From Nymphaea colorata (Eukaryota; Streptophyta; Magnoliopsida; Nymphaeales; Nymphaeaceae): 60,000 bases of DNA. Each line of letters opens with the position of its first letter. Within the stretch, counting starts at the first letter, position 1. The stretch is from assembly GCF_008831285.2 (NCBI RefSeq), contig NC_045149.1:21832535-21892534 (forward strand), read 5' to 3'. Under the pieces are notes generated by a model. It was not told where the DNA came from and searched no databases. It saw only the letters and a list, made by a program, of their open reading frames with translations. Made by a program: the position numbers and the translations under genes. Shown piece by piece: positions 12,465 through 22,911 of the stretch.

Positions 12465-12620
12465 GGGGTTGTTCTAAAGCAGGGAAGAATGTCCCATAAA
12501 TTTCTCAAAAAGCTTGGAGTACATTCATGGAACAATAGTTCTAGTATTCTATAAATTTATCCTAATCTTTGGAGTAGATTCAAAGAATATTCATCGAGTC
12601 TCCCTGTAGCCAAACAACCC
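12465..12620. mobile_element. Palindromic MITE, 156 bp
   Basis: Left end GGGGTTGTTCTAAAGCAGGG pairs with the right end read in reverse (AGGGTTGTTTGGCTACAGGG). The interior carries TTCATGGAACAATAGTTCTAGTATTC, a short palindromic segment resembling those at 13.05 and 29.09 kb. No target duplication is clear. Confidence 0.55.
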
Positions 12621-12987
12621 TGGATATTTACGTGAATCCATTGGATCTGTTTCGTTGCCCAAAATCACTTGGATTGGCCCATCTGAATCAACTGGGGGCA
12701 AATCAATTCAATATATGGGTGTCAGACATCATAAAATTATCTTTTATTTGCTTTCTTATATCTACAGATTTTTTTATTCAAATTAATTTTATACTCTTAT
12801 ATTTTTAGAAATTTAAGGTGTTGTTTGTAGCCGGGTGATCAGCTCAATTGTTATAAATGAGAATTCAATTAAATTTCCAATTTTAATTCTAATAATGCTG
12901 GTTATCATACAGTTAATTAGCTACACCTACTTACAAGTATATGAGATTGAGAAAGTGATTTAAGAAATAATGTTACTGCTAACCTAA

Positions 12988-13152
12988 GGAACTGTTTTGC
13001 AACAATAACACACTTCCAATTTTATGAATCTGCTTAAAAAACATAAAACATATTTATGGAACACTTATTAAAGTATTCTACAAATATACCTAACTTTTTA
13101 GGGACTGATTTATGGGATATGAACAATGTGTTACTGTTACCAAACAACCCCG
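12988..13152. mobile_element. Palindromic MITE, ~165 bp
   Basis: Left end CTGTTTTGCAACAATAACACA pairs with the reverse of the right end (GTTGTTTGGTAACAGTAACACA). The interior has TTATGGAACACTTATTAAAGTATTC, an imperfect palindrome shared in style with the copies at 12.5 and 29.1 kb. It is non-coding. The target duplication is not resolved. Confidence 0.58.
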
Positions 13153-13414
13153 TAAAGAGAAACGCAAGCTTGGCCTTGACACACATCCAGAAAGAAAATT
13201 AAAGTCGTGTGGATGTATGAGTGAGCTTATCATCTCCAACTTTTATTTTCACTTCAAATTTGTTTGATCGATCCGTGTGAAGCTGAAATATATAATTCTT
13301 ATATGGAGGAAGGGGTCAGATGAACTTGCGTAATCCTAGAAAATATCTAAGAATTATGGAACCCAATCCAAGGTCCCACAAGTGGGTCCATGACACCCAG
13401 TGAATGCTCATCCA

Positions 13415-13415
13415 G

Positions 13416-13487
<72 letters not shown>

Positions 13488-13488
13488 G
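13415..13488. repeat. Compound (TA)n(GA)n microsatellite
   Basis: A TA run with one GTA interruption is followed by about nine GA units. Confidence 0.93.
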
Positions 13489-13979
13489 TAACATTTAGAC
13501 GAGACGAGAATGCTTTTCAAGGAAAATGAGTGGTTAGACTTTTTTTTAATATTATTGCAAGATATTTCTGATAGGTTGCACTTTTTAGTAAAAAATATTG
13601 TTTGCTAAATATTACTGACCGGTGTAAAACGCTCAATTTTGATTGAAAGTCGACAGGTTTGAACAGCAAGAGTTTGATTTCTCAATAAAAAGGTGAGCTC
13701 AAACTTCTCTTTTCATAAATTAATAAATTCTTTCTGATAAGTAGTATTACGTGGTTGGAATACTAAGCGGAAGGATATATCTCACCTCCCACTTCCATGG
13801 AGACAGAAATTTTTTGTAGTTTCAAAAGTTTAACAAGGAACACAGTATAACTTTTAAAATTTTTTATATACGTTAAACTAAAGTTTTTAAAAATTTATAA
13901 GTAAAATTTTTATTTTCTACAATGTCCATTCCGCTCCCTGTCCCCTTGGGCTATTTCGTTTGCTGTTGCTTCCTACCCA

Positions 13980-14400
13980 CTCATGATGCTAGCTTGATTC
14001 GAACCAGTGACCGGCTGCTTGCAGGGGCTGAGCGGATGCACAGAACCCAGTCAAGGGGGTTGCCCGGTTCGTGTTTGGGGACAGTCTGAAACCAGTCCCG
14101 CTGCAAACGCCATAAACGAGAAATGACGAAATCTGAATCTGATCTCAGGCTTAGGTCAGACGGAATGAAGGTCAATGCATGGCAGTGCTCTACCTCGAGA
14201 ACAGGTCCGGTGCAGCACGCAATCTTGCCCATGTGACTCGCTCGTGCTTGATCTTGACGATCTATTTGAAACGCTTCTCCCAATTTCTAACTGTCTAGAT
14301 GTCGTCTCCGCCATTAAAGCCCTGAAATTAGTGCACTCTCGACCTACTTCGTTTGTTTTTCAGGGGAGGTCAAACCGTTTCCAGTAAGCAGGTCAAGCCC
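13980..14400. other. GC-rich island without recognised gene
   Basis: Base composition rises sharply over this stretch compared with the flanks. Overlapping open frames exist (minus 13981-14283, 100 codons; plus 14175-14387, 70 codons) but neither shows a domain I recognise. It could be a decayed exon or transposon fragment. I do not assign a function. Confidence 0.3.
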
Positions 14401-14439
14401 TCTTTCTCTCTTTGAAAATCAACTCACTTGGAGTCTATG

Positions 14440-14775
14440 TCACCATAGTGCGGGTGTTGGTGCTGGTGCAGGTGCGAGTATCAAAACAACACATTTCAAA
14501 AAATTTAAATGTGACGGTGCGGTGAAAGTATTTTACTATTATTATTATTTTAAATTTATTATATATATCACATAATAAACATATTATTATAATTTAGTTA
14601 TTAATATATATAACATACCTGAATAATTATATTGCACAGAAAAATATTAAAACAACATAGATTATATAAGTAATTTAGTAATGTAACATTTTAATTGGGC
14701 TCGGGTGTGAGTCGGAGCCGCACTCATGTTCGGTGTGCACCCGACTCGATGCAGATTCCGATGCGACTATAAAAT
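14440..14775. repeat. Dispersed repeat: GC-rich ends, AT-rich core
   Basis: A left segment with GCGGGTGTTGGTGCTGG-type words and a right segment with CACCCGACTCGATGCAGATTC-type words enclose a very AT-rich core (about 14520-14690). The same architecture and wording (GAGTCGGGTGCGG, CACCCGACTCGCATC, then ATAT-rich DNA, then GGTACCTGCACC) appear at about 38108-38820 inside Copia D. I infer one non-autonomous repeat family. Exact ends are not resolved. Confidence 0.5.
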
Positions 14776-16380
14776 AGAAGAGTCCAGTGACTTAGGTTGG
14801 AGTTCTCCAAGAGCCATCTTCTCAGTACCCTTAACTTCTCTCGTTCATCTAATAACATGTCAAAACTTTGTAAGTTACAAAATCTCATTCAAGTACCCAA
14901 AGCAACTCGTTTCACTTCACAATACATCGCCAAGATTCTTCAACATGGGTGAGGTTAAAGCTTTGAACAGAGAGAGAGACATGTATATGCCTGTCCCGCG
15001 TTTGCGTTGATTCTAAGAAGTAGAAAATTTTATCAGATCAAGTTGGGAGGGGCTGAACATGAGAGATGCATCCAGAAAGCTCTGGAGCTGCCGCTGCGGA
15101 GCCACGTGGTACATCTATCTGTATTGGGTTTCATTTTTTTGCCAAATTAAAGAAATGGGGTGCCGAGGATGCCACGACTTTAAAAGGATGGGTGGTAGAT
15201 TAGTGAAAGAAGTATTGTTGGCGCTCTTCAATATCATAAAAGAATGGATGTGCTTGAATATTGGTTTCATTACGGGTATCCACAAGTTTAGAATTATTTT
15301 TAATCAATAACAAGAGAGACAAAAGTAAAGCAGAGTGTGTGGATATGCATTGACACCTTTTCACAACAACAAACTACGAAGTGGACATTTGCATATTGCA
15401 ACTACAAGAATTCTACTCATCAGTGGCGCCGCCGAAGCAGGCTAAACATTGTTCTTAGGACAAATTAAACACTTATAGACTGTTCTATCAATGTGACTCT
15501 GAAGCACTTTCAAGAATTTGTCTCAATTTTTGAACCATACTTGCGACATAGATTTACAAAATAAATCAACATGTTTTATGAATATGTCTCAATCTTTGAA
15601 CCATATTTAAGAAAGATGAACCCTTAGCCAGTCAATATGTACTTAAGCTAATAATGTTGTCAAATCAGCTTTAACTGGTCTCTTCAAATACTCTCATTGA
15701 TCAGAAGGGGTAACCAACCCTCTTCAAATTCGATCCTACCCTTTTGGATCGAATAAAAGGCTCGACCCATTAGGTTTTCAAGAATTTTAGAATTTAATCA
15801 CATTGCTTTTTCTGGATGAAGTTTCCGTGCATATTTTAGTAGAATTGTAAAGAATATGATGGGGGTTCCTCCTGCATTTTTTTTTCTTTTATTACTCTCG
15901 AGTCTCGATCTTTGATCTATTAACTGCGTTTATTTCAATTCAGTTTAGTGGATTCTCCAGATTCTCTCGCTGCCAATGGCGAGGAAGGATGAATGGAGCA
16001 GCAACGATCTATGTCACAACAGTCTTCACTAGTCACTACTTATCCAGATAAGTACCCCCAAGTATATTTGAATATGGGGAACAAAACCCTCGATATTATC
16101 TTTAATCAATATAAAATCTTCTGCTTTCTATAGAAAAATAATGAAAGTTGTTCTTAAAATTAAGGATGCTCAATATCTTTAATCAATATTTGTCCCTCCT
16201 CTCCAAATTACTAGGAATTAACGCGGTTCTTCGTTTCTTGTGCACACCAACAGAGAGGCAAATGAAACCAAAATTATTGGGAAAAAAAATTACAATATAA
16301 TTTAAGCGCTTTAAAAGTTAAATATTTTTATAAAGTTGTCTCGGAAACCAACTTACTAAAATTTAAAGAAAATTGAGAAA
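14776..16380. other. Intergenic, nothing recognised
   Basis: No supported gene. Small plus frames at 14726-15010 and 15059-15310 have no domains and no splice context I can defend. Confidence 0.45.
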
Positions 16381-16389
16381 TGAAAAAGA

Positions 16390-17330
16390 ATAATGTGAAA
16401 TAAATGTGGGTGTGGAGGGAGTCAAACCGCGTCCTAAGGCGATTGACCATCGGGTGGGTGTGGGCGTTGACCGCTGCCAGCCCGGTTGTTGGCGGGTGGA
16501 CATTGAAATGAATTGAAGTGCCTGGGTCGCGTAATTCTTTAAGAATCGGGAGGGCGTTTTGGTCTTAAGCTCTGGGCGCGACAGATTTCGCCGCCTCAGT
16601 AAAAATCGTGGAACTTCCCAGAAGGCCGTTTCGTTGGCGATTGTGAGTGAAAGGACAAAATCGCCCTCCTGGCATTCTACTTGTCGAAAAACTACGCGGG
16701 TCAATATTGTCAATTGGGTTTCAAAGCTGCCGGGCTCCACGGTGGTCCCCCAACTGAACGCCTGCGTAAGGGTAATTTCGTCAATATGTACCTCCTTTCG
16801 TGCCCCCCCGCGTTTTAGGCACGTTGAAACCGAGAATCAGCTGGCCCTTCTGGAAGTTATATCTGCAGTGGATCTCCCAAAGTGCCCCTCTTTGCTCCGA
16901 TTATTATGATTCTGTCCCCCACCCGCTTTGGTTGTTGAGAGTGAAGATCCGAGACCGAACCCGACCCGTTGAAGCTAAGTAGGAGGGCATAAGCGTCATT
17001 CTTCATAAAGATGTTACCGCTTTGGTAATTACAGTTTGGCGGCCTTTCGAAAATCCGGGAGGCAAGGTTGAGGGGAGAGAGCGCGAACCATCGAATTTCC
17101 TTTTTTTTTTTAAACAAAAAAAAAAAAGGATGGGACCCGCTATCAGCGTGCCATGCATTGGTTTCTCACTGTGGGCTCAGGATCATTCCGCACCGTCCAT
17201 CTGATTGGTTCTGAGGCGGCGGTCAACGATGGCGGGTGCGAACTGGTCAAATCCCGAGCCCCAACCTAACCTTTTGCCACCCTACCCCATTTTAAAAATC
17301 AAAGCTCAGTTTCCATCTGGGTCCGGCATT
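16390..17330. other. GC-rich, promoter-like tract
   Basis: Roughly 0.9 kb with much higher GC than its surroundings and several overlapping short frames on both strands (16363-16740 minus, 16559-16909 plus, 17022-17204 plus), none with a recognisable domain. Its style (GC-rich with GTTGACC words and short homopolymers) resembles the region upstream of the PLATZ gene at 22.1-22.8 kb. No gene starts downstream that I can support, so it may be a relic or an unrecognised first exon. Confidence 0.3.
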
Positions 17331-17639
17331 TTCCACTTAATTACCTACAGGCTGCTCTCCTAACCGAAATTTTTTTTGCGACGGCAGGTTCGAAATTATT
17401 TTTGTTTTCCGTTGATCTTACGCAGAGTTGGTTAACTTAGTTATCGAGGTTTGATTCTAGGAAAGAGATTATGATGATAATGTGGGGCTCAATCTCAATA
17501 TCACAGCGTTTGGTTGGTTGGTTGCATGCTGCTTTCGAGAGTGAATTACTCAAATGGCCACGGGCTTTGCTAGGGGTGGAGAAATTCATGGTGGGCCTCT
17601 CGTCTTCCATGTCCATCCTTGATGGAGAAGAGTATTTGT

Positions 17640-17813
17640 TCTCAGTTGGGTAGCGTGGTTGGTTAAGATGGCTGAGCATTGAAAGCGCGATTCTAATTTT
17701 TATTTTCATAAACTTTAGGTTGCGAGTTAAAGGAAAAGGAAGTAACCATCAATTCACTCAAGTTCAAACATAGTTATAAACCTCAAGGACAGAAAAAGAA
17801 AAAAAAAAAAAAG
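17640..17813 (+). mobile_element. Candidate tRNA-derived SINE
   Basis: The head TAGCGTGGTTGGTTAAGATGG resembles a Pol III A box region, and ~30 bp downstream AAGCGCGATTCTAAT resembles a B box. The unit ends about 170 bp later in an A-rich tail (AGAAAAAGAAAAAAAAAAAA). Flanks TTTGTTCTCA (left) and TTTGTCCACT (right) could be a degraded target duplication. The boxes are imperfect, so this is tentative. Confidence 0.32.
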
Positions 17814-17831
17814 GCTTTGTCCACTCAAGAG

Positions 17832-18397
17832 CAGGGGTGAAAACCTACCAAGTCGAGTCCGAGTTCAATCAACTCCAGCTCGAGAATAGTTCCACGGAAG
17901 CAGCTCAAGCTCGACTCGGTAGTTACGTGTTGAACTCGAGCTCGAGAATAGCTCGACGGAAGTAGGTCAAGCTCGACTCGGTAGTTACGTGTTGAGTTTG
18001 AGCTGGAGAATAGCTCGACAGAAGCAGTAAGCTCGACAAACTCGTTTGAATAGATTTGATGTTCATCGTTACGTGTTGAGCTCTAGCTCAACTCGATTAG
18101 GGCTCGATAAACTCGTTTGAATGGAATTGACATTCATCGTTACATGTTGAGCTCGAGCTCAACTCGATTAAGGCTCGGCAAACTCGTAAACTCGTTTGAA
18201 TATATCGACTTGATTAAGGCTCAAACTCGACTTGGCAGTTACGTGTTGAGCTTGAACTCAACTTGATTATTTGAACGAGTCGACTCATGAACTCGAGCTT
18301 GACTCATTAAGCAAATGACTCGGCTCGGCTAGAACTCGTTCATGAGCCGAACTTTAACGAATCAAGTTTGAGTAGCTCGACTCGTTGTTCACCCCTA
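17832..18397. mobile_element. Non-autonomous hAT element rich in CTCGAGCTC (566 bp)
   Basis: The left end CAGGGGTGAAAAC and right end GTTGTTCACCCCTA form short inverted termini ((C/T)AGGGGTGAA). The flanks CTCAAGAG (17824-17831) and CTCAACAG (18398-18405) match at 7 of 8 positions, as expected for an old hAT target duplication. The interior is made of diverged sub-repeats around GAGCTCGAGCTCAACTCG and TAGTTACGTGTTGAG. Two successive copies starting GCTCGACTCGGTAG lie 62 bp apart (17909, 17971). There is no coding frame, so mobilisation would need a transposase in trans. Confidence 0.8.
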
Positions 18398-18405
18398 CTC
18401 AACAG

Positions 18406-19133
18406 GATGACAATGAAGTTGAGTAGTTTTACAAGAATAGTGCATAAATTAATTCTTAAATTCATATAAAAGCCTTCAAATCTCTTTGGTCAACTAAAGA
18501 GAGCATCCAACTTCCACCTTACGGCAAGGGCTGCTTCATATGAATTTTCCGAGAGTACACAATGCGGTTGGTTGTAGAAGGTCCCCTAACTTTTAATTTT
18601 ATTGCTCAGATTATTGTTTCCTTGGCTGTGAAGGAAGATTGTCATGTCTCGTTTTATTGTCATAAATATCTTCCAGTTGCCAGGTATCTTCGAGTATTAA
18701 TCAGGAAATTTGATTTTTTCTCGAAAAGTTAAATAATTCTAGCAACTTTTTGTAAGAAACTGAGTTGCCTACGAGTTTTTCTTATCTAAACGTTGATGAA
18801 AATCCAATTGTTAAAATGTTAAAAGAAAGCTAAAAAAAAAATACACCAGGAAATTTTTTTCTTCTTTCTTTTAATTGAATGTAAAGAGTTTATTTTCCCC
18901 TTTTCCTCCAATATATTTCATTTTTTCCATCTATTTGCCAATTGTTAATGCGATGCTGTGGAAACAAATTTCCATTTTGAGGCAATGGAATATCTATTTC
19001 ACTCGTTAAAATGACAAATATCAGAAAAGTAGTTTCTTTGGATTTGGTTAGCAATAACCGGAAAAACTGATAAACATCATAGAACGAACTAACAAAAAAT
19101 TAAAGACGTACGACGTCTGACCTAGATTGCTTG

Positions 19134-19179
<46 letters not shown>

Positions 19180-19484
19180 GTTCATCTGGATTAAAAATGC
19201 AAACATATTCTAAAACCATGGGTCTAGTCCAACGAACGACTATCCTATATCCAAATTATTCGCAAAAAAATAAAACCTGAAGCTTCACTCCCGGTTGCTC
19301 CTCAAGTCAAGCTTGCTACTCGCTGTGATCAATACATAATCGTAAATACCCACCTAATGTTCTCAATAAAATAATGTTTTATAGAATTATGTTCTCTATA
19401 GGAGGCACAATGTCAAACAATTTGTCATATATATATATATATAATCCTCAGGCTTCTCACTACTACACACACACACATACATAC

Positions 19485-19543
<59 letters not shown>

Positions 19544-20150
19544 TCTTTGCTGATGTATAAGACATTAAATAGAACCCTGTGGAAGCACAAAGTTCCTGTT
19601 ACTGGCAAGCTATTTGATGTGGGTGTTAGGTGGACCCATACTGACTACATCAAGAGATGTGGTTAGGAAAATCTTGACTTCTACAAATTTAAATAGGTGC
19701 AACTATGTAGATGGAACTGTGGTTATCTGGTCAAACTTCAGATTCTGCTGTTAAAAAGAATTTAAATAAATGTGAGTTGTGTAATTTTTTAACTTACTTC
19801 CTGCACCTTTTAGCACTAGAAAATAATGGCCGTGTAGAATTTTTTAGAATGATAAAAGTATAAGCATAAATCAGATTTTGTAGGGTTTTAGTTAAAATTA
19901 ACGAATAATCTAAGAACTATATGTCACTAGACTCACATCAACTGAAGCTGTAAGAACAAGGCGTCTATTTCCACTAGTTGAGAATTATGATACTTCTTCT
20001 TACTCATTAAGTGTTTGACTTCTCTTTGAACTTTGCTGTTTCAAACTGAGTACATTGCAGTGTGAAACTAAAGTGGTTGTACCATTCAAACACAGTAGTT
20101 TGAATATCTTCCCCTCCAATCACAACAAAGTAAAACGTTGTGGGATCCAC
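18406..20150. other. Intergenic with two (TA)n runs
   Basis: No supported gene. TA microsatellites lie at 19136-19178 and 19486-19537, with a shorter one at 19427-19442. Confidence 0.5.
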
Positions 20151-20153
20151 CCA

Positions 20154-20555
20154 ACAACCTCTTAGACAATACTTTGCTGTAAGCAACAAGTATGTAGCAT
20201 TATATATCGGCGAACAAATAATATTATTCAAGAACATAAATATAGTCCCATGCCGGAATCGACGTATCCCAATTCTTATTATCATGCGGCGTACCAGTTT
20301 TGCTTGTCAAGAAGAAAGATGGCTCAATGCGGCTCCCCATGAATACAGAAGACCAAGCGAACCACTTCAAAATTGTAGTCAAGATATTTCGGGGCCGTTT
20401 GGTGACTTTGACATTTTGTTATTGTCCCATAAATCTGCATAAAAAATGTAGCAAATTGGCCGAGCTCTTGTTACAGTCTCCAATGAATTTATCACTTTTT
20501 TTCTTAATAGATTCATGAGAAAGTAACTACCAAACAACATCTTAGACAATACTTT
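20154..20555. repeat. Direct 22-bp repeats flanking a 358-bp segment
   Basis: ACAACCTCTTAGACAATACTTT at 20154-20175 recurs with one mismatch at 20534-20555. The enclosed segment holds the Gypsy RT scrap and a MITE-like unit at 20391-20541 with ends GGGGCCGTTTGGTGACTTT and AAAGTAACTACCAAACAAC. The repeat is longer than a normal target duplication. A local duplication or repair event is more likely. Confidence 0.55.
20284..20350 (+). pseudogene. Ty3/Gypsy reverse-transcriptase scrap
   Basis: The plus-strand translation VPVLLVKKKDGSMRL matches the strongly conserved Gypsy RT motif (S/A)PVLxVKKKDGSxR that precedes the 'DYR..N' block. The following residues (PMNTEDQAN) no longer match well, so only about 60 bp is recognisable. 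No other pol domain is adjacent. It is a tiny non-functional relic. Confidence 0.5.
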
Positions 20556-20669
20556 TTTTTTTTTATGCAGGTATGATAAGTAAGATAAAATTGTTCAGAT
20601 CTAATGAGCTTAAACAGAAGCTAATTGATCCCTTGGAGCAAGTGAACCTTCTATTAGTTCATTGAGCAT

Positions 20670-20869
20670 AGGGGCAGAGCCAAGGGGGGGCCGCCCGCAT
20701 GGGCCCTAGCCCCACTTCAATTTTTTTTTTTCAAAAAAATTACATGTAAATTTTAGAAAATTTTACTTCTCATATATAAAAATTTTGAAAATTCATGTTT
20801 CGGTCCGTATCAAAATTTAGAAAATTTAATTCGACTCCCCTCATGAAAAATTTCTAGCTCCTCCCCTGT
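20670..20869. mobile_element. hAT-type MITE, family H copy 2 (~200 bp)
   Basis: It starts AGGGGCAGAGCCAAGG and ends AGCTCCTCCCCTG. It is flanked by the perfect 8-bp direct repeat TTGAGCAT (20662-20669 and 20870-20877). The interior is AT-rich and non-coding. Ends and size match the copies at 11366 and 41309, although the interior has diverged. Confidence 0.83.
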
Positions 20870-20879
20870 TGAGCATGAC

Positions 20880-22100
20880 CCACGAACTCCGGACGTCAAT
20901 AGACTTGGTTTGGTTTACAAGTCAGTCAGAATGACTTCAATTGTTCAAACATGGAAAAAGTTTTGAATTCTATTAAAAGTCTCGGGCATTCAGTATCGGA
21001 AAATGACATGCGATCCAACTCGGACTCAGACTCTGGTTAACTTCAATATCCAAGTGGATAATGGACATCCTTTGCCAAGAAGGAGGTCTGGATTTGCATT
21101 CCCATTTGCTTTCACCATCAATATTATTGCTTATATCTGAAACCGGTTGCGGATTTCCGTGTAGGACACAACCTTTTGTTTGTTTGACTTCACATCTGAA
21201 CATGATTAACTGGATCTGATAATGGAAACATCCGATGCGTTGATCTTCTGTCCGAATCTTTATAAATGCAAGAACAAGTGGGATGTGAATGCCTGGATTG
21301 AAATACGTTTGATTGGTGGGATATTTGTTCCCACATTAGCGATGCTAAACGCCAGATTTCTCATTATGAAATAGAATTGGATGTCCACCAAAAGTAGAAT
21401 CAGGTGGGCATTGAAAAGGAAGAACGCTTTCGAAGACCCAAAGGCCAATCCATGCATTTTAAGAGTCATTACATTCCTTAAAATATGCATCCATACATGT
21501 TAATATGACATAATTTGTTTGTAGTTCTAACAAATGAAAAACTCATATCTTGTTCATATCGTTATCTACATGTGATTATAAGTTAATATGATTTAGAAAT
21601 GAAGAACTTACATCTCATTGAGATGGTTAAGTATAGTTATGCAAATGTGGCTTTGTGCAAGTGATTACAAGTTAAATTTATTGAATGCTTTGCAGTTCCA
21701 CAAGCGAAAGATTTACGTCTCGTTTACATATGAAATTGAAATACAAGATCTACAAAAATCTTTCCAATGTAAGATTCCAACCAAATACAGCCTAAAGAAA
21801 AGAGAATTGAACTCAAATCTCATTAATGACATAGAGTAATACTGGATTAAAATAAGGCAAAATGGAGCGTTCAATTAGTTATTCTTTCGTTCCTTCTTGA
21901 TGAAGAGGACGAAGCACAAGTATGTCATCTTTGTGCGAAGGCAATGTAGTGGCACTTTTTAAATAAATAGGTTTGATGGAGGACGCCAAGGTAATTTTGG
22001 GTTGACGGAGGACAATAAAATTGGCTACGTTGACTAATTTTTTCGAGGGAGAAGCCAGCCATTAAAGATGAACACCGTGGGCGTTTGCGTCATTTAGCAG
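20880..22100. other. Intergenic, nothing recognised
   Basis: No supported gene; short frames only (for example 21618-21839 plus), none with a recognisable domain. Confidence 0.5.
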
Positions 22101-22859
22101 GAGTGACGATGTGATGCATGGCTCGTGGGGATGGCCATCCCTGGATCTCATCAATGGATGTGGGAGGTTGCGTGGAGAGTACGGCCGGGGGCACTTTAGA
22201 CATTTCAAAAGTCAAAGCGTGGGAACCTTGGCGACGAAGAAAACGAAGAGAAAACAAAGCAGTACCTGATGAAGCCGAGTCAAAAGGCACCAATTGGCCC
22301 AGATTCCCAAACTGCCCTCACGGCAAAAATTCAGAATCCAGCTCTGAACTCGTTTAACCCGAACGTGACCTAACCGGACCCGTTTGCGGAACTCGAAAAG
22401 TCGGATCCGGACCCACGCCCACTTGGACCCGTTTGGTCCGCCACCACGCGAAAAACAAAAGCACGCACCCACCGTGGCACCCAGGAGACCCAATTTTGTC
22501 CGTTGACCAAAACCTCGGGTTGACTAATTTGCCCCTTCGGGGTTTTTAGTTGGGGTTGGTTCGCCGAATAAAGAACAACTAAAACGTGTGGTCGTCTTTT
22601 AGCGTTTAATTTTTAATGACGGCGATTAGGAAATTAAGCACACGACCGGGCGGGGTTAGATCGGCATTAACGACGGTCAGGTTCGGGTTCGGACGTTGGT
22701 TTGGAGCCAGGCTCGGGAGGATAAGCACCAGCGAGCTCATCCCTGGCCCCGCCCCGCACTCTGTAGTGACGAGAGACGAGAGAGAAAGAGAGAGAGAAAG
22801 AGAGGTGTTGGGGGTCTCCTCTATAAATGGCACCAAGAAACCACCATCTGTTTTTTAAA

Positions 22860-22893
<34 letters not shown>

Positions 22894-22911
22894 AAAATCT
22901 TCTCCTTGGAA
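22100..22911 (+). promoter_or_regulatory. Putative PLATZ promoter and 5' UTR
   Basis: GC content rises from about 22.1 kb. A TATA-like box CTATAAAT lies at 22821-22828, ~85 bp upstream of the start codon. It is preceded by a purine tract of GAGA repeats (about 22771-22804) and followed by a pure CT tract (about 22863-22891) in the predicted 5' UTR, just 20 bp before the ATG at 22912. GA/CT tracts near start sites are common in plant promoters and are bound by GAGA-binding BBR/BPC factors; that link is inference. The transcription start was not determined. Confidence 0.6.
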
